The position numbers and the translations under genes are program-made. Shown piece after piece: positions 37,039-46,024 of a stretch of 64,000 nt of DNA. The notes beneath the pieces are model-generated. The model searched no databases, was not told where the DNA came from, and worked only from the letters and a program-made list of their open reading frames with translations. Source of the stretch: an uncultured Lachnospiraceae bacterium (GTDB lineage: Bacteria > Bacillota > Clostridia > Lachnospirales > Lachnospiraceae); NCBI GenBank assembly GCA_934309145.1, contig CAKRCW010000008.1, positions 1 through 64,000 of the forward strand. Direction: 5' to 3'. The stretch's first letter is position 1. Each line of letters begins with the position of its first letter.

Positions 37039-38214
37039 CTAAAATTCTCTTTTATTAACCATGTCACAACTATTATTTTTCAGCAAATATCTAACCGGAA
37101 ATTCAGACATTACTGCAAAGATTATGACCAAAACTATAAACATTGCCCATGTTACATCCATGTATAGAATCCTCATGAATTTGTCCATATTATAATATTG
37201 AACTCTCCAATATAAAGCACTTATTAAAAATGCTGCAAGACATCTCAAAACATTTTCTATCAAAGCAATTCCTATAAGCTCTGGCTTTGTAAAGCCATTT
37301 GAAAGCATTATACCATAATCCCGTTTATTGGAAAGCATAGACATTCTGGATGTAATCGCTGCCACCATTACAGCTGCAAATAATAATATAAAAGGGAACA
37401 GATAATTTTCTCCTGCATTATTCATAGACTCTTTTTCGTAAGCTGTAAATTTTGTTTTAAGACTAGCTACATTTACCACATCTACACCAGAGTTCAAAAC
37501 AATATTTTTTATATTTTTTTCTATATTTTTTCCATGTCCGACAAAAAAAAGATTATTACAAATATCTAAATAACTAACAGAGCTTCCATTTTCTGAAACA
37601 GCGTAATCAAAATCCAACAGTACTGACTTTTCAAGTGAAACAGCTTCTCCACCATACAAATCCTCTGGAAGCCATACAGATTTATCATTTAATATACCCA
37701 CTATCATATAATTGCAATCCGTATATTCATCGTAATATATATCTCCTACACTATATGATTTTGATAAATCACATCCAATATATGCAATTCCATATTGCAT
37801 TTCAGCACCTTCATGTTTCAGACTTATTGGCATTCCGTCAGAATCATAGGCTCTGCATAGATTTGCAATAGAACTTGAAACATAAAGCTTATTTATGTTT
37901 CCATCATCAGAATAATAATAACCTCCCCATGCTTCAGCACCATCAAAATCACCTAAAGAGTTTAACAGTTCTTTGACACATACTATATCTTCCGGATGTA
38001 TGCCTTGTATTTTTACGCCAAAATCAAGCTTGTATACATCCTGAAGACTATAATTCAAAGTCTTTTTAGCCATCTTAGAAGGGTAATGATAGGAATCATA
38101 TACTAAAAATGAATATGCTGAGACAATAAATCCAACAGCCAGCATTACAGTTGTTAACAGAAACACCCATGGTTTTTTAAAGATTTGAACTAAACCCAAA
38201 ATGAAAATTGTCAT
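37039..38214 (-). CDS. FtsX/MacB-like permease, third member
   Basis: 391 residues. One N-terminal membrane helix (about 12-35), a long extracytoplasmic domain (about 40-265) and three C-terminal helices, the FtsX-like layout. It is more divergent than its two upstream relatives and lacks their YPTKEQLS element, though a YMIVGILND segment occupies the equivalent place. It starts one base after the stop of the preceding permease. The substrate moved or signalled is unknown. Confidence 0.8.
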   Translation of the reverse strand: MTIFILGLVQIFKKPWVFLLTTVMLAVGFIVSAYSFLVYDSYHYPSKMAKKTLNYSLQDVYKLDFGVKIQGIHPEDIVCVKELLNSLGDFDGAEAWGGYYYSDDGNINKLYVSSSIANLCRAYDSDGMPISLKHEGAEMQYGIAYIGCDLSKSYSVGDIYYDEYTDCNYMIVGILNDKSVWLPEDLYGGEAVSLEKSVLLDFDYAVSENGSSVSYLDICNNLFFVGHGKNIEKNIKNIVLNSGVDVVNVASLKTKFTAYEKESMNNAGENYLFPFILLFAAVMVAAITSRMSMLSNKRDYGIMLSNGFTKPELIGIALIENVLRCLAAFLISALYWRVQYYNMDKFMRILYMDVTWAMFIVLVIIFAVMSEFPVRYLLKNNSCDMVNKREF

Positions 38215-38215
38215 T

Positions 38216-39364
38216 TTAACTGCCTTTCTTTTTATTCATAACGCTTACAGGTTTCATACACATCAACCATATAGAAGGGTATATAGCAATAACAATTAAT
38301 GTAATGACGATATATTCTGCCACAATCAGCATCAGATACTTAACCATTGCCGCATTAAATACGATAAACCCAACATTCAGACTATCTAATGCAATTATTC
38401 CAATTTCTCCACATACAATCCCTATTAGCATAATTACTGACGTCTCTAATAAAAATTGTAAAACAATTTCAAGCGTTGTATAACCAGATATTTTTTTAAT
38501 GGCAAACTCTTTTTTTCTTTGCATAAGCCAGTACTGAATTATAAAAAAAATAGTTACAAGGCAGAAAATATATGCTACCCATGCCCATCTTCTATATCTA
38601 GGCTCTGGTACCTGAGAAGGTGAAAACCTCATATTTTCATTAATTGAAACTATTTCCGAACACATTCTTTTACCTGATACATCTGAAAGTAATTGTCCAA
38701 AAGTGTCAGCATATGTTAATAATAAAGAATTCTCATCGCTCTCAAATACAACACTAACCATTCCCATTATTATATAATCATTTATATTATTCCATAACGA
38801 ATCACCATAATTTCTGTCGAATATCAATACATCGTTATCCAGATAGCTTGATTGCCCTGTTGACATACAACCTGTAACCTCATATTCCAGTCCATCCAGT
38901 ATAATATAATCCCTACCATCTACGGAATATGTATAATTAATTCTATTCTTACCTAAAACTGCATATCTGTTAGATGTGCTTAACTGCTCCTTAGTCGGAT
39001 ATGCCCCATTAATAAGTTCATATTTGGGTACTTCCCCATCTATATACAAATCTGTAAGGAATCCTATTCCACTCTTGCCCTCAAACGTCGTTAAATCTAT
39101 GATGCTTATAGTTATATTGCTGTCATCCATTTCATTCAAGGCTTTTATTAAACTGTTCTTGTAATTTGTCTCAGAATCATAGCCTTCAGGATTAACAAAA
39201 ACCGATAATGTACAACTGTATTTATAAGAATTATTTTCTATATCCTTTTTCTCATATATGGAGTTCACTTTCGACTGCATGCTATAATTAAATACAATAA
39301 AGCCCATAGCAAATACAAATACCATCCATAAAGCAATTAATCTATATCTTTTTAATCCCCTCAT
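38216..39364 (-). CDS. FtsX/MacB-like permease, second member
   Basis: 382 residues with one N-terminal helix, an extracytoplasmic domain of about 200 residues and three C-terminal helices. It shares GAYPTKEQLS, a YAV segment and LEYEVTG with the next permease upstream, so the two are tandem paralogues. Its start overlaps the end of that gene by 23 bases. The second-last helix pair is preceded by QRKKEFAIKKISGY, the coupling helix region that contacts the ATPase. Function depends on the ATPase at 36339. Confidence 0.8.
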   Translation of the reverse strand: MRGLKRYRLIALWMVFVFAMGFIVFNYSMQSKVNSIYEKKDIENNSYKYSCTLSVFVNPEGYDSETNYKNSLIKALNEMDDSNITISIIDLTTFEGKSGIGFLTDLYIDGEVPKYELINGAYPTKEQLSTSNRYAVLGKNRINYTYSVDGRDYIILDGLEYEVTGCMSTGQSSYLDNDVLIFDRNYGDSLWNNINDYIIMGMVSVVFESDENSLLLTYADTFGQLLSDVSGKRMCSEIVSINENMRFSPSQVPEPRYRRWAWVAYIFCLVTIFFIIQYWLMQRKKEFAIKKISGYTTLEIVLQFLLETSVIMLIGIVCGEIGIIALDSLNVGFIVFNAAMVKYLMLIVAEYIVITLIVIAIYPSIWLMCMKPVSVMNKKKGS

Positions 39365-40496
39365 TCTTTTCCCCAGTAAAACGACTCATAACAAGTCTTA
39401 TAAAAACAAATACAGAAGTAATAAGTACAGAAGCCAATATATATAATACAGCAATTGAAAAATAGCTATATGCATATTTAACATCTGTATCTATATATCC
39501 GTCAAATACATGTATCATTATCAGTCTGATCGCCCCTCCGGTGGCTGTTCCGACAGACGAATATATCAAAACTTCTAACTGTACCATTGCTAAAATACGG
39601 ATATCAGACAATCCATTTTTTCTTAAAATCGAAAATTCCTTATTTCTTAATCTTGTCCAATACCATGTAATAATTAAAATCATAATTATTACAAATATGC
39701 ACATATATGCTACATATCTTATTTGATTTTCGGAAGGTACTCTTGAAAATTCTGAAGATACATCAGTAGCAGGAGCACACGGACTTATGGGAGATACATT
39801 CTTTATTACAAAACCATCATCAAGAACCACATCTATCATCTCAGAAGCTCTTTGGTTTAGCTCCGTCAGTTCATCAACATTGTCACCACTAACAGTAATT
39901 CCAAACCTTCCAGTCTGATTAAGTGTAAACCAATTCCAGTTTACTGCATCCTGTGTTGAAAATAATATGGTCTTATCAACAACCATCCATTCAGCATATT
40001 TAGACAGATAACCTGTAACCTCGAAGCTTATGCCATTAATATCTATCTTGTCTTTTCCATCTTCCTTATAAACATCATCCTTTTGAGAATAAGATATTAC
40101 GGCATAATTACCACCACCAGAAAGCTGTTCCTTAGTCGGATATGTTCCCTTATATAACGGATACTCAACAATTGCAGAGGTCAGATAAACAGACGCCCCC
40201 TTCATATCTTTAAATTGTGGATATACATAAGGGAAAGCATCGCTTTCCACTGCCATGTCATACATTTTGAATTCCTTAAGTAACATCTCTTTACTCTCAG
40301 ACAAATTATCTGCGTCAGCCACTTCAAGAATGACGCTGAAACGGACTCCCCCTGTAGCAAGTAATTCATTATGCTTTTCCATTTCCCGCTTTCTAATGAT
40401 ATCTGAATCAGCTATGTACAAAAATAAAATAAACAGTACCATAAAACCAGCTATATACCATATTGCTATAATTTTATTTTTAAATAATCTTCCCAT
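39342..40496 (-). CDS. FtsX/MacB-like permease, first member
   Basis: 384 residues with the same four-helix layout. Shared elements with its neighbour include GTYPTKEQLS and ISFEVTGYLS in the extracytoplasmic domain and RLRNKEFSILRKNG before the last three helices. It lies two bases after the membrane-anchored protein gene. Three unlike permeases with one ATPase is unusual; such transporters normally use one or two. Confidence 0.8.
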   Translation of the reverse strand: MGRLFKNKIIAIWYIAGFMVLFILFLYIADSDIIRKREMEKHNELLATGGVRFSVILEVADADNLSESKEMLLKEFKMYDMAVESDAFPYVYPQFKDMKGASVYLTSAIVEYPLYKGTYPTKEQLSGGGNYAVISYSQKDDVYKEDGKDKIDINGISFEVTGYLSKYAEWMVVDKTILFSTQDAVNWNWFTLNQTGRFGITVSGDNVDELTELNQRASEMIDVVLDDGFVIKNVSPISPCAPATDVSSEFSRVPSENQIRYVAYMCIFVIIMILIITWYWTRLRNKEFSILRKNGLSDIRILAMVQLEVLIYSSVGTATGGAIRLIMIHVFDGYIDTDVKYAYSYFSIAVLYILASVLITSVFVFIRLVMSRFTGEKNEGIKKI

Positions 40497-40498
40497 AC

Positions 40499-41041
40499 TT
40501 ACTCGCTTATCGTCCTTACTCCTTCAACATCAAGTTCATAACCCTTTTTTATTCCTATTTTATACAGAAGCGCATTCCAGTTATTATCCCATTTATATAC
40601 CTTTAATGTTATATCTGCATAATCCGAATTCCCTGCAAGCCTTATATATATACCATGTCTATAACCAGATACTTCTGGAATAGAATAGCTGTATATTCCC
40701 TCTTCATCTATGCTTTCGTACAAAACCTCCGGATATGTTACAATCTCAGAAATACTCTGCGGCATGTGCCCATTATTCTTTCCCATCTTATAAACATATA
40801 TATATATCATTCCATCAATATCGTTTACATCAAGCTCCACATCTACAAAATCACTCTCATTATGTATTACATATGTATATGGTTGCTCTTCATCCAATAT
40901 ATCATTAGCTGTGTACTGATACCAGCCATCATCACTTTTTTCCTTTGCCCATTTGGAATTGTATATAATTATAGTTATAACTGTAAGCAATACAATTATA
41001 ACTATAATTACTATGAAAAATGAAATTATTCTTTTGCGCAT
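40499..41041 (-). CDS. membrane-anchored extracytoplasmic protein, unknown
   Basis: 180 residues. A strongly hydrophobic helix at about residues 5-28 (ISFFIVIIVIIVLLTVI) serves as an N-terminal anchor, followed by an extracytoplasmic domain with aromatic and acidic residues (YTYVIHNESDF, VYKMGKNNGH). ATG 41041 overlaps the stop of the secreted protein gene (TAATATG), with AGGGAA as ribosome site; the longer frame to 41101 would reach into that gene. No family recognised. It could hold or receive the secreted protein. Confidence 0.7.
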   Translation of the reverse strand: MRKRIISFFIVIIVIIVLLTVITIIIYNSKWAKEKSDDGWYQYTANDILDEEQPYTYVIHNESDFVDVELDVNDIDGMIYIYVYKMGKNNGHMPQSISEIVTYPEVLYESIDEEGIYSYSIPEVSGYRHGIYIRLAGNSDYADITLKVYKWDNNWNALLYKIGIKKGYELDVEGVRTISE

Positions 41042-41042
41042 A

Positions 41043-41432
41043 TTATCTTCCCTGAGCCTGTTGGATCTGCTCATATGCTGGTAATAATTGAACTTTTTCA
41101 CTATTAGCTACTGCATGATAAGTTCTCGTCAGATAAGGATTACCTTTTGAAACTCTAGCCTTCGCATCAGCAATTGAATAATTCTGTGCATATCCAATAA
41201 ATTGTTGATTTATATCATATGTATTTACCTTTATATAATTACGTGTACCATCCATACCAGCTCCAGCAGTTGAACCTTCACCATAATTATTGGTACAATT
41301 TATATAACAGGTTATTGTATATACATCATACTTTTTTGTAATTGTATTTTGTCTTGCTTTGACTATTAGTGACGAACCAAATACCATTAAACCTATCATA
41401 AGAACTGTAAAACTAATTAATTTTTTTCTCAT
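41043..41432 (-). CDS. secreted small protein with a CxxxC pair
   Basis: 129 residues. Signal peptide with basic start (MRKKL), hydrophobic core and likely cleavage after VKA (about residue 26). The mature part of about 103 residues has two cysteines (42 and 46), Gly/Ala-rich GEGSTAGAGMDG, and the segment TYHAVANSEK. It resembles exported small proteins linked to FtsX-type exporters, possibly a bacteriocin or signal, but matches no bacteriocin family that I can name. GGGGG ribosome site. First gene of the operon. Confidence 0.75.
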   Translation of the reverse strand: MRKKLISFTVLMIGLMVFGSSLIVKARQNTITKKYDVYTITCYINCTNNYGEGSTAGAGMDGTRNYIKVNTYDINQQFIGYAQNYSIADAKARVSKGNPYLTRTYHAVANSEKVQLLPAYEQIQQAQGR

Positions 41433-41496
41433 GTATCTACCCCCTTTTTTATCTTTTTCGTTATTGCATTTTGTATATTAATTTGTCTATGGATTT

Positions 41497-41525
41497 AGCA
41501 TATCAGATGTTTCTTATATTGTCAA
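41497..41525 (-). promoter_or_regulatory. promoter of the secreted protein/FtsX operon
   Basis: Minus strand TTGACA, 17 bp, TATGCT, with a leader of about 58 nt before the first gene. Confidence 0.65.
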
Positions 41526-41568
41526 CATTAATCTATTTTCTAACCTTTGAATATTTTAAATTAACAAA

Positions 41569-42486
41569 TTAATCATTTTGCATTTTCTCCAAAACCGCAT
41601 CCGCATATTCCGCAGAAACACCAACTAGCTCGGCTATCTCATCCCGCGACTTACCACAGTCGTAATATGCCACGATTTTACCGATAATATTTCCTTCCTC
41701 ACGTCCTTGTTCTATTCCTTGTTTTAATCCTTCTTCACGTCCCTGCTCTAATCCTTCTTCACGTCCTATATCCATCATCGTTCTCTCATGGAGCTTCTCA
41801 TCATATTCATATATACTCATAGCGACAACCTCCGCTTTATTTCTTAGAAGAAATTCCCTCAGAATTCCTTCCTCTATACATTCATCCACGGCCCTATTCA
41901 CCGCGGCACTAAGGCTCATACTCTTCTGATGTTTTCTAATTTTGTCAACATACAACATATAATCCTTTAGTGCAGGGCAATTATCTAACAGTTCATCATT
42001 ATACCCTGAATTTATATTAATCTGTAAAACTATAAGCTCTAAGCTTGGATTTACCTCATTATGTATAAATGCATCCGAAAGCCTTAGCTCTCTCAGTGCT
42101 GGCTGCTCTTCCTCGCCATTATAAAATACTATAAACTTAGGATTAGGCAACTGTATAAGCCTTGGTGAATATATATCCTTGTCCAGATAGAAATGAGAAT
42201 ACGACCTTGAAACATAATCTAAATCTCTAAGCGGCATATTAGGGTTCACCGTTGACTGATGCTCATACAGATTAAGTCTCATATCTATCACGCATGAAAT
42301 ATCATTCTTCACCGTCATATATATAGCATTATCCAAGGTAGTGACAGTCAAATCATCAGGATTTGTGTGGTTTGTTCCATTGATTGCATTATACAGGGAT
42401 AACAGCTCTTTCTTGTCAGAAAATATCATTCTGAAAACAGTATCCTTGTAGTTGCGTTTAATTTCATTTGTGCCTTCATTGTACAT
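41569..42486 (-). CDS. Rpn-family PD-(D/E)XK nuclease (recombination-promoting nuclease/putative transposase)
   Basis: 305 residues. The N-terminal DTVFRMIFSDK and the central CVIDMRLNLYEHQ with its Asp and Glu match the PD-(D/E)XK core of the YhgA/Rpn family. The C-terminal tail has repeated REEGLEQG and REEGLKQG heptad-like units and a short helix-turn region (DEIAELVGVSAEY). Rpn proteins in E. coli are DNA nucleases that raise RecA-independent recombination and can act in phage defence; Clostridia often carry many copies. GGAGGA precedes the ATG but can be masked by the hairpin at 42491-42530. Confidence 0.87.
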   Translation of the reverse strand: MYNEGTNEIKRNYKDTVFRMIFSDKKELLSLYNAINGTNHTNPDDLTVTTLDNAIYMTVKNDISCVIDMRLNLYEHQSTVNPNMPLRDLDYVSRSYSHFYLDKDIYSPRLIQLPNPKFIVFYNGEEEQPALRELRLSDAFIHNEVNPSLELIVLQININSGYNDELLDNCPALKDYMLYVDKIRKHQKSMSLSAAVNRAVDECIEEGILREFLLRNKAEVVAMSIYEYDEKLHERTMMDIGREEGLEQGREEGLKQGIEQGREEGNIIGKIVAYYDCGKSRDEIAELVGVSAEYADAVLEKMQND

Positions 42487-42490
42487 ATAA

Positions 42491-42530
42491 TTCCTCCTTC
42501 ATAATACATACGCTGCTCATGCAGGAGGAA
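42491..42530 (-). promoter_or_regulatory. hairpin that can mask the ribosome site of the Rpn gene
   Basis: On the minus strand TTCCTCCT (42523-42530) is fully complementary to AGGAGGAA (42491-42498), the Shine-Dalgarno sequence of the Rpn gene, with a 24-nt loop. Further 5', GAGG could pair with CCTC of the anti-SD and free the ribosome site. The whole leader to 42745 has no recognised gene and only weak -10 elements. Confidence 0.5.
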
Positions 42531-42745
42531 ACACCTCTCATATCCTGTTTTCTTTCCCTCACTGCTTGTATTGTTGTGTGAATTTAAGCATTGAAGTTCA
42601 TGGTCTCTAAGAATCCAAGACATGGTAAGGATGTACCACTTAATATAGAATTGAATTTTAATGCTTGGCATTATACTAACACATTTAATTGATTATTGCA
42701 ATATATCATATACATATTATATTAATTAAATGTTTTCCCTGCCTC

Positions 42746-43594
42746 CTACCTTCTCCTCCTGATTCCATATAACACATATGCAAACAGCATAAAAAATGCC
42801 TTAACTCTGCCATACCCCGCATAGCAGTATGTGTGATACGTCATCCTTGCCGCCTTAAGCTTGTTTCTGGACTTGCCATCAGGAGATAGACGGTACAACA
42901 GATATGGCTCATCTATTCCGATTACATATGGAACATCAGCCAAAAGTCTCAGCCATGTAAGGTAATCCTCATGGCTGTCTCTTGCATGCTCCATAGGGTA
43001 TTTCTTTGCCGCCTCTCTTGTGATAATAACAGACGAACAGTTGATATAATTAGTGTTCTTAAGCATTTTTAATGTGATTTTCTGTGGTGTGTGCATTATA
43101 TGCTCTGTCATATCACCGTCAGCAGTCATCATTCTTCTTGCGGTATTACAGAGGCAGGCTCCCGTTTTCTCAAGTGCATTTAGCTGACATATGAGCTTGC
43201 CCTCCTCCCATATATCATCTGCGTCAAGATATGCTATATAATTTCCATATGCGAGCTCCACTCCAAGATTTCTCGTATCTGCAACTCCAAGATTTCTGTC
43301 ATTTCTATATATCCTGACTGATATATCTCCGAACATTCCGTAAGAACCGGTTATGTTTCTGCTATATATTAATCTCGCTGTCTCTCCATTATAAGAGCCT
43401 GACTTAGCAGCCTTATCCAAATTATCGTCACCAGACAACTCATCAAGATAAGAAATGAGATGCTCTATACACCCATCTGTAGATGCATCATCTACAACCA
43501 CTATCTCTTTATCAACATCCTGTGTGATTGCACTCTTTACAGCAGCAACCACATATTCACCAGAATTATATACCGGTATAACAACTGATATCAT
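42746..43594 (-). CDS. family 2 glycosyltransferase
   Basis: 282 residues of GT-A fold. N-terminal ISVVIPVYNSGEYV, nucleotide-sugar site VVDDASTDG, and the metal-binding DXD region AYLDADDIWEEGKL are all present. It transfers a sugar from a nucleotide donor onto a growing surface glycan. A short insertion (residues about 50-75) separates the first motif from the rest. Last gene of the surface polymer operon; no terminator is evident after it. Confidence 0.9.
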   Translation of the reverse strand: MISVVIPVYNSGEYVVAAVKSAITQDVDKEIVVVDDASTDGCIEHLISYLDELSGDDNLDKAAKSGSYNGETARLIYSRNITGSYGMFGDISVRIYRNDRNLGVADTRNLGVELAYGNYIAYLDADDIWEEGKLICQLNALEKTGACLCNTARRMMTADGDMTEHIMHTPQKITLKMLKNTNYINCSSVIITREAAKKYPMEHARDSHEDYLTWLRLLADVPYVIGIDEPYLLYRLSPDGKSRNKLKAARMTYHTYCYAGYGRVKAFFMLFAYVLYGIRRRR

Positions 43595-43608
43595 ACAAAC
43601 CGCCTACT

Positions 43609-44835
43609 CTATCTGCGATGCTTATCCATCGCCTCACCAAATACAAGCTTCTCTATCCTCTCAGTTACATGTCCGTCACATGATGACATAAACTTGTTTC
43701 TGAAATCTATAACCTTCTGCTTGTCAAATCTCTCATCTATATGCTCTATATAATCAACTATCTGAACTGTACTGTCAAATATTGGTCCCGGAACAAAGTC
43801 CTTGTAATCGTAGTAGAAGCCTCTCCAGTCAAAATAATTATCTAAATCATAAGCTAAAAATATCATAGGCTTCGTAAACAACGAATACTCAAACACAAGT
43901 GATGAATAGTCTGAAATGCACACATCACTCACACAGAGCAAATCTTCTATAGTCATATCATCTGTCATATCAAACATAAAATTCTGATATTTTTCAGGTA
44001 TAACCGGTCTCTTTTTTACAAATGGGTGGTGCTTGGTGATTACAACATAATCCTTCCCAAGCTTCTTATACAGCATAGGTATATCCAGTACATTAGGAGT
44101 TTTGGCACTTGCAACTCTTCCACGGAAGGTAGGTGCGTAAAGTATAACCTTTTTTCCCTTCGCATAAGGGCATTTCTCATATAATGTATTTTTAGCCTTA
44201 TCTATGAATTTATCATCAAAAAATACATCTGTTCTTGATATACCAACAGGAGTTACAACTCCGCTGCCCGGCTTGACAGACATTGCCTCCTCATAAGCCC
44301 ATACTATCTCAGGTGAGCTTACTGTTACATAAGTGTAATTCTTATGATACGGATACTTCATAAGAGTTTTTCTGTCATCTCCAAATATTAAGTCTGCTGT
44401 GCTCATACCAAATTTCTTAAACGCACCACAGGCATGCCAGAGCTGTGTTAAAACAGTCTCCTTTCTCATAGGAAGGCAGCTTGTTACATCTGACGATTCA
44501 TTTAAGAATATATACTTTGCATCCGCGATATCCTTAACCATGGCACGGCAAAGCTTCATATATTCTAATTTGCGGACGAAGCTCATTCTCAGGAAATGTG
44601 TGTGTATCTCATAATTATAGTTATCATTAAGGTCATTATATAAAAGCTCAAAGCTGTCACTAATCTTCGGCATACGAACCTCTATAAAAACAACCTTATT
44701 CTCATTCACAGGTTTTCTTGAATACTTTCTATAAATAGAAGGGTACATAACTTTCAATGTGTAAAATCTGTAAAACTTAACAATCGGCTTTCTAATTCTC
44801 TTCCATATAGCTTTTCGTATCTTCTTAATTATCAT
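43609..44835 (-). CDS. CDP-glycerol glycerophosphotransferase family protein (TagB/TagF-like), second
   Basis: 408 residues. Basic amphipathic N-terminus (IRKAIWKRIRKP) that would lie on the membrane, then the Glyphos_transf domain with QLWHACGAFKKFG, YAPTFRG, and the CDP-binding DYSSLVFEYSLFTKP. It adds glycerol-phosphate or a related polyol phosphate to a lipid-linked carrier or polymer. ATG 44835 follows GGAGGA; a longer frame to 44859 overlaps the previous gene. It is a tandem paralogue of the next gene upstream. Confidence 0.88.
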   Translation of the reverse strand: MIIKKIRKAIWKRIRKPIVKFYRFYTLKVMYPSIYRKYSRKPVNENKVVFIEVRMPKISDSFELLYNDLNDNYNYEIHTHFLRMSFVRKLEYMKLCRAMVKDIADAKYIFLNESSDVTSCLPMRKETVLTQLWHACGAFKKFGMSTADLIFGDDRKTLMKYPYHKNYTYVTVSSPEIVWAYEEAMSVKPGSGVVTPVGISRTDVFFDDKFIDKAKNTLYEKCPYAKGKKVILYAPTFRGRVASAKTPNVLDIPMLYKKLGKDYVVITKHHPFVKKRPVIPEKYQNFMFDMTDDMTIEDLLCVSDVCISDYSSLVFEYSLFTKPMIFLAYDLDNYFDWRGFYYDYKDFVPGPIFDSTVQIVDYIEHIDERFDKQKVIDFRNKFMSSCDGHVTERIEKLVFGEAMDKHRR

Positions 44836-44848
44836 TTTGTCCTCCCTG

Positions 44849-46009
44849 TTACTCAGCAAAAAATGTGTCCTTTATTCTGACAGTAGCCTGTCCATCACAC
44901 ATATTCATATATTTGTCTCTGTATGTCTTACGCAAATGTGCCATCTTATCTGTGTCAAGCACTCCATTTAATGTACTCTTCAATTCCTCCAGCATAAACA
45001 CATCCATCTGTTTACACTTTTTATCACGCCTGTTTCCCTTTATTACATAGCCTGGCAGCTCATCGTAATCAAGATAAAATCCCCTTCCCTGTATATACCC
45101 TCTGTAATCAGGTGCAAAGAATATTATCGGCTTATCTATAAGCAAAAATTCAAAGAAAACTGATGAATAATCGGTTATAAGAACATCTGCACAAAGCATA
45201 AGCTCATCTGTTGTCATGTTTACATCATCCGTCTTATTGTCATGCTGCAAATGCGGATGGACACTCTTTACTATATATATATTATCACCAAGCTCCTTGT
45301 CAGCCTGCAAGGAATCTATATAATCCTCACCGCATACCTTCGCCTCGCCCGCATTTCCACGGAAGGTCGGAGCCCACAGAACAACCTTCTTACCCACAGC
45401 ATCAGGATAGGCATATCTGAATTTGCTTTTGCACGCCTCTATATAATCAGCATCAAATAATCTGTCTGTATGGCTTACTCCTATGTCACAGACCACACCC
45501 ACCTCTGTATGCATTGCCGATGTAAAATGCTTCACACACTCCAGACCACTTACCGTTACCATATCATAATTCTTATAGACATTTCCATGGTAAAATGATG
45601 GAATATCATCTGGAGCATCAAATCCAAATTTCTTGAAAGCACCACAGCCATGCCATAGCTGTATTACCTTTGTACTTTTCTTCTTGCGGCATGATGCTAC
45701 AGGTAGAAAGTTGTCACATATGACAACATACGCTGCCTGCGAATACAGCTTCATAAATGAAACCATTTTCTTAAAGCCCTGCATTGCTGAAAGCGTCCTG
45801 ACATCGAAAAAATAATCAACAACCCTGTACTGCTCCTGATTTATAAGCTTATGCAGCTGCTCCATGTGAGGTGGACAAAAATCATGATGAGCATCAGCAA
45901 ACACTACTAAACGCTCATCTGTTTTTCTCCATCTGTTTATAAAATATATAAATGGAAATATTATATGTTGAGATAACATTTTGAATAATTGTTTTAACCT
46001 AAATTTCAT
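44849..46009 (-). CDS. CDP-glycerol glycerophosphotransferase family protein, first
   Basis: 386 residues. Basic N-terminus, then QLWHGCGAFKKFG, WAPTFRGNAG, and TDYSSVFFEFLLIDKP, the same signature motifs as its neighbour. Together the pair could act as primase and polymerase (TagB and TagF roles) or as two steps of a mixed polymer. The acceptor cannot be told from the sequence. AGGGG lies about twelve bases before the ATG, somewhat distant. Confidence 0.88.
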   Translation of the reverse strand: MKFRLKQLFKMLSQHIIFPFIYFINRWRKTDERLVVFADAHHDFCPPHMEQLHKLINQEQYRVVDYFFDVRTLSAMQGFKKMVSFMKLYSQAAYVVICDNFLPVASCRKKKSTKVIQLWHGCGAFKKFGFDAPDDIPSFYHGNVYKNYDMVTVSGLECVKHFTSAMHTEVGVVCDIGVSHTDRLFDADYIEACKSKFRYAYPDAVGKKVVLWAPTFRGNAGEAKVCGEDYIDSLQADKELGDNIYIVKSVHPHLQHDNKTDDVNMTTDELMLCADVLITDYSSVFFEFLLIDKPIIFFAPDYRGYIQGRGFYLDYDELPGYVIKGNRRDKKCKQMDVFMLEELKSTLNGVLDTDKMAHLRKTYRDKYMNMCDGQATVRIKDTFFAE

Positions 46010-46024
46010 CTATGGCTCAACCCC

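Noticed and set aside
41043..41432. Lactococcin 972-type bacteriocin
   Set aside because: The exporter context is similar, but the mature sequence has none of the residues I know for that family.
42426..42671. 81-codon leftward frame overlapping the Rpn start
   Set aside because: Overlaps a well-supported gene by about 60 bases, has no ribosome site and its protein is of random composition; the region is better read as the Rpn leader.
42560..42745. Insertion-sequence remnant between the Rpn gene and the GT2 gene
   Set aside because: A short plus-strand frame exists but matches no transposase, and no inverted repeats or target duplications were found.
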